A program made the translations under genes and the position numbers. DNA of 64,000 nucleotides from Limisphaerales bacterium (lineage in GTDB: Bacteria; Verrucomicrobiota; Verrucomicrobiia; Limisphaerales; AAA164-E04), in the NCBI GenBank assembly GCA_024761205.1, contig JAMASS010000012.1, positions 1 through 64,000 of the forward strand. The letters run 5' to 3'. This document shows, in pieces, positions 54,408 through 63,951 of this stretch. Each line of letters opens with the position of its first letter. Position 1 is the first letter of the stretch. The notes under the pieces are model-generated. The model had not been told where the DNA came from. It ran no database searches and saw nothing but the letters and a program-made list of their open reading frames with translations.

Positions 54408-57122
54408 ATGAGCCTATTGATTGTTCACGAACTGCACGAAGCCCGAGATCAAATCTTGAGGCTGAAAATCAAGCTCCAGGAATTTCGAAGCAGGGAACTG
54501 CCGAGTTTCGTTCCCTTTCTGGATGAACAAATTCGATCTCTCGATGAAGCACTCAAGCAAGCTCAAATTCCGGACTGCTATCGAGTCGTCGTGGTGGGGC
54601 GCTTCAAAGTCGGCAAATCCAAATTCATCAACACACTCCTTAAGGAACAGCTAGCCGGTGTGCATTCAAGGCCCGAGACTGCCGCCATCTCCCGCTTTCG
54701 TTATGCCAGACGAACCCGAGCCGAAGTCGAATTGGTGAGTCGAGAAGATTGGGAGGATTTGAAAGTCTTTCACAACGAAAATCCAGAAAATCCGGAAGTG
54801 AAGCGCTACGCCCAATTTCAAAACTTTAACGACCGCCCCGCCGCCCGAAAAGACAAAACCGGCAAAGAAATTCAGCGCGAACAGTTTGACCTGAAATCCC
54901 TCGAAAAGGAATGGGTGACTCCTGGAGGAAAGAAACACGAAATTCCTGCCGATAACTGGGCAACGAAAACCGACAAACAGAACTTTCTGAAAGCGATTCG
55001 CCAGTTCACTTCCAGCCAAAAGCCGCTGCATTGTCTGGTCAATCAACTGACCATCTACGCCCCCATTCCCCTGCTTCAGGATAGCATCGAATTGGTGGAC
55101 ACTCCGGGACTCGATGATACGGAGCAATTCCGAGTCCGGCGGACTGAAGACATCGTAAAGAGTGCGGACGCCATTCTCTTTTTGACGACTAGCGGCGGTT
55201 CTTACAGCCAGAGCGACAAGGAGTTCATCATCCGGCAGCTTCGCCTCAGACAGATCAAACACCTGCAACTGATCGTGACCAAGGGCGACGAAACTTTTGA
55301 AAATGCTTGTAGAGACGCCGAGGAAAACAGCGACGATCCACCGGCCTTCGAGCAATTTGCTGAAGATGAAATGGCGCGGGTGAAAAATGAGGCAAAGGCC
55401 ACCCTGAATGAATTGCTCCAAATGGACAAAGTGTCTGAGGAGGATAGCGATTATTACACCCAACAGTTGGATAATGTCCCCGTGCATCTCATTTCGAGGA
55501 AATCTCACAATGATGGCGACCAAATCAAGGACGGCATTGAAGGTGTCCGTAAAGGGCTTTATCAAATTCTCTCCGCTAACGAACGACACATGCACTCGAA
55601 AACGGTTTTGAACGATCGTGGGAAAATGGTTCTCGACCGGCTGCGACAGAGTTGCTCAGAACGTTTAGACACTCTGGGGCATGAATTCGATCCCGCTAAG
55701 GTGGAAGCGGAACTCCAGCAGATTCAAGGTCTGCTCTACGAACAGCTGAAAGAATTCGAAGGACAATCGGAGAAATTTCTCAGTCTCTTGAGCGACGCTC
55801 AGAAGGCTTTCTTAGATCGTGTTCCGGACAAACTTAATTTGATCGGCTATTCCGCTAGGGATGTCCTAGACGATTGGGAGAGGGGTGATCTCGCTAAACA
55901 TTGGGCGACGCGCCGGTGTGGCAATTGGGGACACTTGCCAGATTTAGCAGCCAGGATTGCCGACCGGGTCTTTCCGGAAGTTGAAAGGTTGCTCAACGAG
56001 TTGGGAGAACAGCTTAATATCTTTTTAAAGAAAATGGATTCGCAGGTCAAAAGCTTGCAGACAACAATGAAATCGGTTGAGGCGGAACACCAATTATCCG
56101 GATTGGAACCGATATATCTGGCAGAAAAGTTGGAGCCAACCTTCAAACAGTTACAAAAGACCCTGGACGACGAAACGGCTCAATCCATCAAGGTCAGTAT
56201 CGTGATTCATCTCGCAATGTTCGTGACTGAGGAGGTTGAGGAACGCTTGGAAAAAGCGCGAAAAGAGGTGACCGGTATTTGGGGAGCCGGCACGACAACA
56301 CGACAGAGCGATGAGGTCGGGAGTTTCTACCAGAAGATTCGAGACTTGCTCGTCGAGGCGCTCAAAGATCATCTAAATCAACACATCCGAGGATTCGCTG
56401 TTGACATTGAGAAGCAGGCCAAGAGAGTGGCCCCCGAAATTTGTCAAGCATCCAAAAAAACCATCGAGCAACGCCGGGGAGCCATGAAATCCGCTTTGGA
56501 AGTCTCAACCGCCGGACAGGAGGAGGAGGTCAAAACCCATCTTAGGGAAATGATTGATTTTTTGGACGCAGATTTCCCATCCTTTTCCGTGGCAAGTTCC
56601 ATATCGGACTCCTCGAAATCTGCCCAAAAATCTGAAGCTGACGCTAAGCCCGCACTCAAAGAACAACACTTTGAGATACCTGAGCGAGCCACCGGGTTCA
56701 CTTACGAGCGGATCTTCCGCCCTTACATAGATTCAGCCACCGAGATTTGTGTGGAGGAGCCCTATATTCGCCAACGCTTCCAAGTGGAAAATTTGATTCG
56801 ATTCTGTGCGCTAGCCGTTCGGTTACAAGCGGTTCAATCCATCAAGTTGGTAATGAGCGAAGATTACGGACCGAGCGTCGACGAAGTGGATAGCCGGTTG
56901 GAGACGCTCAAGCGGGATTTGAATTCGCGAGATATTACCTTCAACTGGCGGCGAGACGCCAAACTGCACGACCGGGAAGTCCGGTTTGACAATGGGTGGA
57001 TCGTCAAAATCGGGCGTGGGCTGGACATTTATCACAAACCGGAGGTTTGGAACTCTGTTGAGGCGACGGATTTCAGCTTACGATCTTGCCGACAAACGAA
57101 GGTCGATATTTTCAGGAAGTAG
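54408..57122 (+). CDS. Dynamin-like GTPase fused to a MITD1-type C-terminal domain
   Basis: A 904-residue protein. The GTPase domain carries the P-loop GRFKVGKS at 64-71, the switch Thr region ETAAISRF around 90-97, DTPG at 231-234 and the base-binding TKGD at 291-294, as in bacterial dynamin-like proteins. The middle (about 310-740) is helical with coiled coils. Residues from about 764 read YERIFRPYIDSATEICVEEP, YIRQRFQVENLIRFCALAVR, then HDREVRFDNGWIVKIGRGLD and TDFSLRSCRQTKVDIFRK, which follows the phospholipase-D-like C-terminal domain of eukaryotic MITD1 closely. That domain binds membranes without lipase activity. It probably remodels membranes, possibly in defence or division. It stands alone between ilvD and the convergent phoR. 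Confidence 0.85.
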   Translation: MSLLIVHELHEARDQILRLKIKLQEFRSRELPSFVPFLDEQIRSLDEALKQAQIPDCYRVVVVGRFKVGKSKFINTLLKEQLAGVHSRPETAAISRFRYARRTRAEVELVSREDWEDLKVFHNENPENPEVKRYAQFQNFNDRPAARKDKTGKEIQREQFDLKSLEKEWVTPGGKKHEIPADNWATKTDKQNFLKAIRQFTSSQKPLHCLVNQLTIYAPIPLLQDSIELVDTPGLDDTEQFRVRRTEDIVKSADAILFLTTSGGSYSQSDKEFIIRQLRLRQIKHLQLIVTKGDETFENACRDAEENSDDPPAFEQFAEDEMARVKNEAKATLNELLQMDKVSEEDSDYYTQQLDNVPVHLISRKSHNDGDQIKDGIEGVRKGLYQILSANERHMHSKTVLNDRGKMVLDRLRQSCSERLDTLGHEFDPAKVEAELQQIQGLLYEQLKEFEGQSEKFLSLLSDAQKAFLDRVPDKLNLIGYSARDVLDDWERGDLAKHWATRRCGNWGHLPDLAARIADRVFPEVERLLNELGEQLNIFLKKMDSQVKSLQTTMKSVEAEHQLSGLEPIYLAEKLEPTFKQLQKTLDDETAQSIKVSIVIHLAMFVTEEVEERLEKARKEVTGIWGAGTTTRQSDEVGSFYQKIRDLLVEALKDHLNQHIRGFAVDIEKQAKRVAPEICQASKKTIEQRRGAMKSALEVSTAGQEEEVKTHLREMIDFLDADFPSFSVASSISDSSKSAQKSEADAKPALKEQHFEIPERATGFTYERIFRPYIDSATEICVEEPYIRQRFQVENLIRFCALAVRLQAVQSIKLVMSEDYGPSVDEVDSRLETLKRDLNSRDITFNWRRDAKLHDREVRFDNGWIVKIGRGLDIYHKPEVWNSVEATDFSLRSCRQTKVDIFRK

Positions 57123-57177
57123 CGATCTCTATCTCTCCCGAACTGAGGCAATGCCCGATCATTGAGGCAGGGAATCT

Positions 57178-58407
57178 TCAGTCTTCAGCGATGGTGGAAA
57201 ACTCACCGGCTGCGGCTTCCGCAATCGTCGCTTTGCTGGGCACAGTAAATGAAAACATCGTGCCCGATCTCTCGCTGGATTCCAACCAGACACGTCCGCC
57301 ATGAGCCTGAACGATGTGCTTGACGATCGCCAGGCCAAGACCGGTGCCGCCCTGCTCTCGAGACCGCGCTTTGTCCACGCGGAAGAACCGTTCAAAGATT
57401 CGCTCTTGAGCTTCCTCCGGTATCCCCGGACCGTCATTGGCGACCTGAACAGTCACATAGCTATCGCTGGATTGAGATGCGGTCACCCGTACCTCCCTCT
57501 CCTGGCTGCCATATTTGATACCGTTGTCCACCAAGTTCTGAACCACCTGCAAAATTCGATCGGCATCCGCCCAGACTTCAATCCCTTTGTCAATTTCAGA
57601 AATAAGCGCTACAGAACGAGCCTTGGCACGGTCCTGCAGATCGTCAAAAACCCGTCTGACAAGAGCTGACAACTGAAGTTTGCCGCAGCTCAAAGCAATC
57701 TGATTTGACTCTAGCTGAGAAAGAACCAGCAAGTCCTCGATCAGATAAGTCAGACGATCACTATGCTTATGGATCTTCCGCAAGAAGCGCTCCTGGAGCC
57801 CGGGATTCTCAACGTTGCCTTCCAAAACCGTTTCCACATAGCCTTTGATCATTGATAACGGCGTCCGCAATTCATGGCTGACATTCGCCACGAACTCTTT
57901 GCGCCCACTTTCTAGGAGCTTGATCTGGGTGATATCGTGAAAAATAACAATGATGCCGGACTCCGCTTCCAATTCCTTGAAATCAGCTGCGTTGATCGAA
58001 AAATACCGATTCTCCAATCCCGACATAAATACCAACTCCCGCCCGATCACCTGTCCCTCCTTGGCCGCCAGTTGAACGATTTCTTGAAGTTCATGGGAGC
58101 GAATCGTCTCAATCAGGACTTTTCCTTGAACCTCCCCTGAAAGCTCGAATAAGTGCCGCACCGCCGAATTGGCAAACCGCACCCGCCCATTACCGTCGAG
58201 GATCAGCACTCCCTCAAACATTCGATCAAAAAGCGCCTCCTGCTGCTTTGCTTGATCCGCAATCTCCTGTGAAAGACGCTGTTCAGTTTCGCCCTGTGTC
58301 CGCTTCGCATCTTTAAGACTCAAAGAAAGATACCGAATTCTGGCACGGCTGCTGAAGAACACGTACAAGAGCACCACCCCAAGCAATACTGAAAGCGCCG
58401 TCGACAT
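57178..58407 (-). CDS. PhoR-like sensor histidine kinase
   Basis: A 409-residue membrane kinase. One N-terminal membrane helix (TALSVLLGVVLLYVFFSS) is followed by a coiled stretch, a PAS domain (about 60-155, MFEGVLILDGNGRVRFANSA), the phosphoacceptor His in FVANVSHELRTPLSMIKGY, and an ATPase domain with NLVDNGIKYG (N box), ANDGPGIPEEA (G1) and GGTGLGLAIVKH (G2). The single helix and PAS match PhoR of the phosphate regulon, but no pst genes are in this window. It follows the response regulator gene with 39 bases between and is convergent with the dynamin gene. Confidence 0.9.
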   Translation of the reverse strand: MSTALSVLLGVVLLYVFFSSRARIRYLSLSLKDAKRTQGETEQRLSQEIADQAKQQEALFDRMFEGVLILDGNGRVRFANSAVRHLFELSGEVQGKVLIETIRSHELQEIVQLAAKEGQVIGRELVFMSGLENRYFSINAADFKELEAESGIIVIFHDITQIKLLESGRKEFVANVSHELRTPLSMIKGYVETVLEGNVENPGLQERFLRKIHKHSDRLTYLIEDLLVLSQLESNQIALSCGKLQLSALVRRVFDDLQDRAKARSVALISEIDKGIEVWADADRILQVVQNLVDNGIKYGSQEREVRVTASQSSDSYVTVQVANDGPGIPEEAQERIFERFFRVDKARSREQGGTGLGLAIVKHIVQAHGGRVWLESSERSGTMFSFTVPSKATIAEAAAGEFSTIAED

Positions 58408-58446
58408 GTTGTTGCCAAGCTAGTGGAACCGAAAGCCGATCCTCAC

Positions 58447-59157
58447 CTACTCATCAAGGAAACGATAACCGACACCACGAACCGTATCAAGGAACCGTGC
58501 GGCCTTGTCGAGCTTCTCGCGCAAGCGCCTCACATGAGTATCCACTGTGCGCGTATCGATCAGGCTATCATACTCCCAAACATCCTGAAGCAAGCGTTCC
58601 CGGGATTGAACTCTTCCCCGACGCTCCGCCAGGACGGTCAGTAGCTTGAATTCAGTCGGCGTTAGATCGACCTTTTTATCCTCGACCATCACCAGGTGAC
58701 GAGGCACATCAATGCTCAGTTCGGAAAATTGAAAATGATCTGATTTTTGCTCCGGAGCCGAGCGTCGAGTCAGCAAATTCTTAACCCGTAACACCAGTTC
58801 TCGCGGACTGAACGGTTTCGTCACATAATCATCCGCGCCCAACTCGAGTCCCAATACCCGATCGATCTCCCCTGCTTTTGCTGTCAACATGATGATCGGT
58901 AAGCCGGATGTCGCCGGGTCGCGACGCAAGATTTTGCAGACCTCAAGGCCATCCACCTCCGGAAGCATCACATCCAGTACGATTAAATCCGGAGCACATT
59001 TACGAGCTTTTTCTAAGGCTGACTCACCATCCTCCGCCGTAATCACATCAAAACCAGCAGACTTCAAGTTGTAGTCCACCAACTCCACGGCATCGGGCTC
59101 ATCATCGACAACTAGAATACGCTTGTTCACTTCCAACGGTATATACACCATTGCCAA
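58447..59157 (-). CDS. PhoB/OmpR-family response regulator
   Basis: A 236-residue DNA-binding regulator. Receiver domain: acidic pair in ILVVDDEPDA, phospho-acceptor Asp62 in LIVLDVMLPEVDG, switch Thr in IMLTAKAG and Lys in DDYVTKPFSPREL. The C-terminal winged helix has LTPTEFKLLTVLAERRGRV, DTRTVDTHVRRLREKL and GVGYRF. It forms a two-component pair with the kinase gene behind it and would, by analogy, recognise direct pho-type repeats; none was located upstream. Confidence 0.92.
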   Translation of the reverse strand: MAMVYIPLEVNKRILVVDDEPDAVELVDYNLKSAGFDVITAEDGESALEKARKCAPDLIVLDVMLPEVDGLEVCKILRRDPATSGLPIIMLTAKAGEIDRVLGLELGADDYVTKPFSPRELVLRVKNLLTRRSAPEQKSDHFQFSELSIDVPRHLVMVEDKKVDLTPTEFKLLTVLAERRGRVQSRERLLQDVWEYDSLIDTRTVDTHVRRLREKLDKAARFLDTVRGVGYRFLDE

Positions 59158-59237
59158 CCTGACACACTGATGTCGTTAAAGTTACGAATCGGAAACAGCC
59201 GCTTGCTTCAGTAATTTCTTGAGCCTTTAATTCAAGC

Positions 59238-59504
59238 TCAAAAAATGAGAAACAAAATGATTAGACCAAGAGCCACCAAACCCCATAGCAACCGCCGCCA
59301 ATCAACATTCTTCCGCCGCCCTCCAAACTCTTCCTTGACGAAAGAATCATAGTCGAATTCATCTTGGCCGTAATCAACCCCCATTACCTCGTAGCGAGCC
59401 CTCTCTGACCATCCGGTCTCCCCACACGACCCACACCCCGGACAGGCAACGGCATCCGCTTCAATCGCCACGCCACATTGTGGGCAAAATCCCTCTACAG
59501 ACAT
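59238..59504 (-). CDS. Zinc-ribbon membrane protein
   Basis: From ATG 59504 (SVEGFCPQCGVAIEADAVAC) an 88-residue protein with four CxxC-type cysteines (CPQC ... CPGC) forming a zinc ribbon, an acidic linker and a single C-terminal membrane helix RLLWGLVALGLIILFLIF. A longer frame from 59558 would overlap the acetyltransferase gene, so the shorter start is preferred. Function unknown; probably a tail-anchored ribbon protein. It is downstream of the acetyltransferase gene by about 30 bases. Confidence 0.65.
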   Translation of the reverse strand: MSVEGFCPQCGVAIEADAVACPGCGSCGETGWSERARYEVMGVDYGQDEFDYDSFVKEEFGGRRKNVDWRRLLWGLVALGLIILFLIF

Positions 59505-59532
59505 GGTTTGGGAAGATTCATGAAGGCATCGT

Positions 59533-60129
59533 TCAACCAACGCCCGCGTATTCTTCATCGGTTGTCAGATCCATTCCCATCAACACGTAGTCGTGACTGA
59601 TGGCCTGCATGTCTCGCACGTAATCACTCAATCGAAGTAAGTCGCTGAATCCCATCAATGCAAACACCCGAATCGCACGATCTTGCTCCGCAATAAACTC
59701 CGCCTCCAGCTTCTCGAGCCCCGTCTGCCGCGCGATTTCGATGACCTCCGAGACAATAGCTTTAGCGAGCCCTCTTCCCCGAAACAACGGATGGATGAGG
59801 ACGCTAATTCGGCCAATATGCCGCTTCCAGCCACTTAACTGTTGATGAAGCGTGCAGACGCCGATCACTTGATCCTCAAGCAAGGCCAGCAATGGCAAGT
59901 TCCGTCCATAGTCGATGTCCGCACACCAAGCATTGATCACCTCCTTTCGATGAACGTGGTGTTTAATGAACATCCGCTCCTGCTCGGGGACAGCTTGAAA
60001 AAACTCCCAAAACGGAACCTCATCTGCGGCGACCAACGGACGGACCTGGCAACTAAGCCCCGAATCCAAATCAAACTGCTTCGGAAAGTCCTCTAAGAGT
60101 AACTCAAGCATGGATAGCCCCTCAGACAT
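59533..60129 (-). CDS. GNAT-family N-acetyltransferase
   Basis: A 198-residue protein with the acetyl-CoA-binding motif A of the GNAT fold in RISVLIHPLFRGRGLAKAIV (R/Q-x-x-G-x-G/A form), preceded by LALLEDQVIGVCTLHQQLSG and followed by RAIRVFALMGF. Possible alternative start at an inner ATG (about residue 7, MLELLLEDF). The acceptor substrate is unknown. It lies upstream of the zinc-ribbon gene on the same strand. Confidence 0.82.
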   Translation of the reverse strand: MSEGLSMLELLLEDFPKQFDLDSGLSCQVRPLVAADEVPFWEFFQAVPEQERMFIKHHVHRKEVINAWCADIDYGRNLPLLALLEDQVIGVCTLHQQLSGWKRHIGRISVLIHPLFRGRGLAKAIVSEVIEIARQTGLEKLEAEFIAEQDRAIRVFALMGFSDLLRLSDYVRDMQAISHDYVLMGMDLTTDEEYAGVG

Positions 60130-60203
60130 ACCCCGAAATTACCGCAGAAACCGCAGCAGGCCAAACTCTTTAACCAAGAAATCCGATTGGGAGCCAGACC
60201 TCC

Positions 60204-60998
60204 TCAAAAAATCTTAGCCCGAAACATATCGCCACTCAGTCCAAGCCCAGACGCCATGAGCTCCGCTCGACTAATCCGACTCAGATCGACACTCCAACGT
60301 CCCGCCAAGTCAAAAAGTCGCTCCGTATTCTTTCGATACAACTCCTGCGCATCATAGGCCGAGGCATCCATGGACTCTCCGTAATCAAAGGTGTCCATTC
60401 CGGTTTTCCGCTCAGCCTCGGAAAACACTCCCTGGTTCCACAGCGTCTCCTGATACCAGGCATACCCCCTCACCACCATACCATCAATGACTCGCGCCCA
60501 GGCATGTTCGTAGGTAACCGAGTCTCCACAGAAATATTGTACCTCGCCAAGCTCAGCACTCAGATTCGTGACAAAGCGAAAACACTGATCGATATCATCG
60601 GATGGCGTCGGCAAGTGAGGTCCGAACACAAGTATCCAACCACTGATTGGCGGCGACACAAACAAACGGTTGGCAGCCATCGCTTCCACCAAGCCCTTCA
60701 TCCAACTGCAAGGCACCGAGTTGGTGAGCCCTAACGCCGCTTGGACCTCACTGAGATTCCGGCTTCGAATCGCCAACCAACAGCGCGGTCGGTCAAATAC
60801 AAACCAGGGAGCCGTAGATTTGGACGAAAACATAACGTCACGAAACCCCGGATGTGAGACTAAGGCGGAGGCGTGGCGATTTCGCAAATAGTAGAGGGTC
60901 GACAGAAAGCAGATAAAGGCAGAAACCGTCAACGTTAATAACAAGAGCAACATCGGAACAATATCAGCCACTCGTTCCATGTTAAAATTGCCGTCCAT
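60204..60998 (-). CDS. Hypothetical single-pass membrane protein
   Basis: A 264-residue protein with one N-terminal membrane helix (DIVPMLLLLLTLTVSAFICF, about 12-34) and a soluble domain. The soluble part holds PRCWLAIRSRNLSEVQAALG, SGWILVFGPHLPTP and EVQYFCGDSVTYEHAWARVI, DGMVVRGYAWYQETLW. I do not recognise a named family, but composition and length suggest a real, chromosomally stable gene. ATG 60998; no close downstream partner on the left within 75 bases other than the acetyltransferase gene. Confidence 0.65.
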   Translation of the reverse strand: MDGNFNMERVADIVPMLLLLLTLTVSAFICFLSTLYYLRNRHASALVSHPGFRDVMFSSKSTAPWFVFDRPRCWLAIRSRNLSEVQAALGLTNSVPCSWMKGLVEAMAANRLFVSPPISGWILVFGPHLPTPSDDIDQCFRFVTNLSAELGEVQYFCGDSVTYEHAWARVIDGMVVRGYAWYQETLWNQGVFSEAERKTGMDTFDYGESMDASAYDAQELYRKNTERLFDLAGRWSVDLSRISRAELMASGLGLSGDMFRAKIF

Positions 60999-61224
60999 GA
61001 ATCACCAACGTTCTAGTCCATAATCATTAAAAAAACGATAGCTTCGGCAGAAAAAGACAGTCCAAGCTCCCACGTCTGTCATCCGCAAGTAGGCAGACCT
61101 GAGCCCTAATACAGTCTTTCAATTGATGCAAACCCTTTCTGCAAACAACCAAAGCTCGCATGAAACATGCCGACACCGCCCACGATTCAAATATCTTCCA
61201 GCCGAACCCCCCAACCCCTAAAAG
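60999..61224. other. Intergenic region, nothing recognised
   Basis: About 225 bases between two minus-strand genes. No coding frame; some AT-rich patches that could hold the promoter of the hypothetical gene on the left. Confidence 0.3.
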
Positions 61225-61977
61225 TCAATAAGTGGCTCTGCCTCCCGAAACATCGTACACCGCACCCGTGCTAAAGGTGCATTGCCGGCTACACAACCAG
61301 GACACCAACGCCGCAACTTCTTCGGCCTGCCCCATGCGGCCCATCGGAATCTTGGAGACCATGTAATCCACATGTTCCTTTGAACACTGCTTGAGAATTT
61401 CGGTCTGTATGACCGACGGCGCCACGGCATTGACCAAAACGCCACTCTGCGCCAGTTCTTTTCCCAACGATTTTGTCAAGCCAATCACTCCGGCTTTCGC
61501 CGCCGAATAGTGCGAAGCATTCGGGTTGCCTTCCTTCCCCGCAATCGATGCGATATTCACAATTCTTCCAAAACCTCGGGACAACATCTGGGGGACAACC
61601 GCCCGACAACATAAAAAAACGGCAAAAAGATCAAGATCGATGACCTGTCGCCACTCATCTGGATCACATTCCCACAATGTCTTTGAGGCACCGGCAACAC
61701 CTGCATTGTTCACCAAAATATCAACGGGCCCCATTGCTCCCTCGGTTTTTCGCAACGCATCAGTCGCTTGCTCCGGATCCGTGATATCCACTATTACCGA
61801 CCCCACCGACCCCACCGAGCGCAGCTGTTCGGACACTTTGTCCAACGCCTTCCCATCGATATCCCAAAGGACACAGCGCGCGCCATGCTCAAGAAGCCGA
61901 GTCGCGATGGCATGACCAATCCCTCGAGCCCCTCCCGTCACAACCGCCGTCTTATCACTCAATCCGTAGTCGATCAT
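61225..61977 (-). CDS. SDR-family oxidoreductase (3-oxoacyl-ACP reductase-like)
   Basis: A 250-residue short-chain dehydrogenase with Rossmann motif TGGARGIGHAIA, NNAGVAG, catalytic Ser in NIASIAGKEGN, and Tyr-x3-Lys in YSAAKAGVIGLTKS. The ending SGAVYDVSGGRATY is typical of FabG-like reductases, though the substrate could equally be a sugar or small alcohol. Two nearly identical nine-base units near 61796-61816 encode a VGSVGSV repeat, likely a small slippage duplication. ATG 61977. Confidence 0.88.
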   Translation of the reverse strand: MIDYGLSDKTAVVTGGARGIGHAIATRLLEHGARCVLWDIDGKALDKVSEQLRSVGSVGSVIVDITDPEQATDALRKTEGAMGPVDILVNNAGVAGASKTLWECDPDEWRQVIDLDLFAVFLCCRAVVPQMLSRGFGRIVNIASIAGKEGNPNASHYSAAKAGVIGLTKSLGKELAQSGVLVNAVAPSVIQTEILKQCSKEHVDYMVSKIPMGRMGQAEEVAALVSWLCSRQCTFSTGAVYDVSGGRATY

Positions 61978-62060
61978 CGGCTACTACCCATAATTGATCC
62001 GGCCTATCCTGTCACTCCCATTGAATCCCATTTCATCCGGTCGAGACGATATCGCCCTCA

Positions 62061-62903
62061 CTACCCCGACAAGTGCTTCAAAACGGCCCGGATACCCCAA
62101 TCGCCCAAACGATAAAGGAACCAAAAGACCAGAATCCCAAAAATCGGGGCAAAATCAAAGCGGCCAAGAAGTAACGGGAGACGCCGGAAAGGCAATAAAT
62201 ACACCTTCGCAATCCGATCAGTAAACACCCAAATTGCCTGCTCCCCAAGGTAAACATAACTATGAAGCAAATGCAGAAACAAAACAACGATTACGACGAT
62301 GAGAAAGCTTAGCCATAACGAAGCGACGACAACAGCACTCTGTGTCACAATGACAAAAAACGACCAATCACGGGGAAGAGCCTCAATCACAATCAATATG
62401 GACCGGGCCACAATCCAAAGCCCAACACCGCCCACGACAGAAAGGAGTACCTTCCAACCGGGATGCCAAAAAGCAACCCCGCCCAGCTGTTGGTTGACCA
62501 GGTTCTCAATAGAGTCAATCCGACCACCGTGGCGACAGGTGAAACTGAGACCCAGCGCCCAGAGATGATACAAGTAAATGAACACCACAAAGCTACTAAC
62601 GGAATATGTCAGCATGTGAACCAATGAATCCAAGCGGAAGCTGACCGAAAGGACTCCAAAATCAACAGAAGGAGGAAGTGCACCGGGTGTTGAGAAATTC
62701 CAGTAACCCAAGGCTCGGAGCCCGAGCAAGCCGATCAGGAATCCCACCATGAGAAACCGTTCGTGTCCTGAAGGAGTTTCGGAGCGGAGCGTTGAAAGGA
62801 GCGTCAACGGGCGGCTGGATCGCACCGCATAACGAGGAAGGACAAATGCTCCGACCCACAACCCCAATCCCACGAAATTCAGTAGGATATTGACGATCTC
62901 CAT
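62061..62903 (-). CDS. YggT-like integral membrane protein
   Basis: A 280-residue protein with about seven hydrophobic segments. Residues 190-270, with WLSFLIVVIVVLFLHLLHSY and VYLLPFRRLPLLLGRFDFAP followed by IFGILVFWFLY, resemble the YggT/CCB3 repeat (P-x-R-R-x-x-P ... D-x-x-P-I-x-x-I). The first half shows a second, weaker hydrophobic unit. Members support membrane organisation or osmotic tolerance; the precise role is unknown. ATG 62903, between an SDR gene and sucD. Confidence 0.65.
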   Translation of the reverse strand: MEIVNILLNFVGLGLWVGAFVLPRYAVRSSRPLTLLSTLRSETPSGHERFLMVGFLIGLLGLRALGYWNFSTPGALPPSVDFGVLSVSFRLDSLVHMLTYSVSSFVVFIYLYHLWALGLSFTCRHGGRIDSIENLVNQQLGGVAFWHPGWKVLLSVVGGVGLWIVARSILIVIEALPRDWSFFVIVTQSAVVVASLWLSFLIVVIVVLFLHLLHSYVYLGEQAIWVFTDRIAKVYLLPFRRLPLLLGRFDFAPIFGILVFWFLYRLGDWGIRAVLKHLSG

Positions 62904-63033
62904 TGGATTCTAGCTGAGCGAATCGTTTGACAACCAATCAACAATCTTCCACAAAGAGGGATCAAACAAAATGGATTTCTTCTCAAATGACCCAAGGATC
63001 ATCACCCGCCGGTCGACTGAATTGGCGCAGTGT

Positions 63034-63924
63034 TTAAAGCGCCTTCAACAAGGTTTCCGCCATCACCGAAGGTGTCTCGGCGACCAGAATACCCGCATCG
63101 CGAAAAGCTTCAATCTTCGCCTCAGCCGTCCCTTTGCCACCACTGATGATCGCACCGGCATGCCCCATTCGGCGACCGGGTGGTGCGGTCATCCCCGCGA
63201 TAAAACCGGCCACTGGTTTCTGGCAATTGGCTTTGATCCATTCGGCGGCCTCTTCTTCGGCGGAACCGCCGATTTCACCGATCATGATGATTCCGTGAGT
63301 ATCCGGGTCTTCGTTAAAAAGTTTAATGACATCAAGATGAGATGTCCCGTTGACCGGATCGCCGCCGATACCGACACAGGTTGACTGGCCCACACCGCGA
63401 CAAGTCAACTGCCAAACCGCCTCATAAGTTAAGGTTCCGCTCCTTGAGACGACGCCAATGTTTCCCCGTTTATGAATATAGCCGGGCGCAATCCCGATTC
63501 GGCAACCGCCCTGCGACCCTTCCCCCGTCCCCGGAGTCACGATGCCGGGGCAGTTGGGTCCAACCAGCCGCGCGTTTGATTCCTTGATGGCAGCCTTCAC
63601 TCGAACCATGTCCCTAATGGGAATGCCCTCCGTGATACAGACCACCAGTTCGATACCGGCATCCACGGCCTCCAAGACAGCATCTCCAGCAAAAGGGTGA
63701 GGAACAAAAATCGCAGAAGCCGTCGCTCCGGTCACCGAAACCGCCTGACTCACCGTATCAAAAATAGGCACCTTCTCCTCAAAATTCTGCCCGCCTTTGC
63801 CCGGAGTTACTCCCGCAACAATATTTGAGCCATACTCCAGACTCAGTTTCGTGTGGCGCCCTCCAAACAAGCCCGTGATGCCCTGCACCAAAACCTTCGT
63901 ACCTTCCTGTGCCAGAATCGCCAT
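63034..63924 (-). CDS. sucD: Succinyl-CoA ligase (ADP/GDP-forming) subunit alpha
   Basis: Citric-acid-cycle enzyme that makes ATP or GTP while splitting succinyl-CoA. The 296-residue protein shows [20 protein letters not shown] (CoA-binding Rossmann start), [41 protein letters not shown] and the phospho-His region [20 protein letters not shown]. The gene follows the C-terminal end of sucC after about 30 bases on the same strand, so sucC-sucD form an operon. Confidence 0.96.
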   Translation of the reverse strand: MAILAQEGTKVLVQGITGLFGGRHTKLSLEYGSNIVAGVTPGKGGQNFEEKVPIFDTVSQAVSVTGATASAIFVPHPFAGDAVLEAVDAGIELVVCITEGIPIRDMVRVKAAIKESNARLVGPNCPGIVTPGTGEGSQGGCRIGIAPGYIHKRGNIGVVSRSGTLTYEAVWQLTCRGVGQSTCVGIGGDPVNGTSHLDVIKLFNEDPDTHGIIMIGEIGGSAEEEAAEWIKANCQKPVAGFIAGMTAPPGRRMGHAGAIISGGKGTAEAKIEAFRDAGILVAETPSVMAETLLKAL

Positions 63925-63951
63925 ACCAACAAGCCAGTAAATCGCAGCCAG

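Noticed and set aside
54666-55595. A 309-residue minus-strand frame inside the dynamin gene
   Set aside because: It is a shadow of the strongly supported GTPase frame, with no motif of its own.
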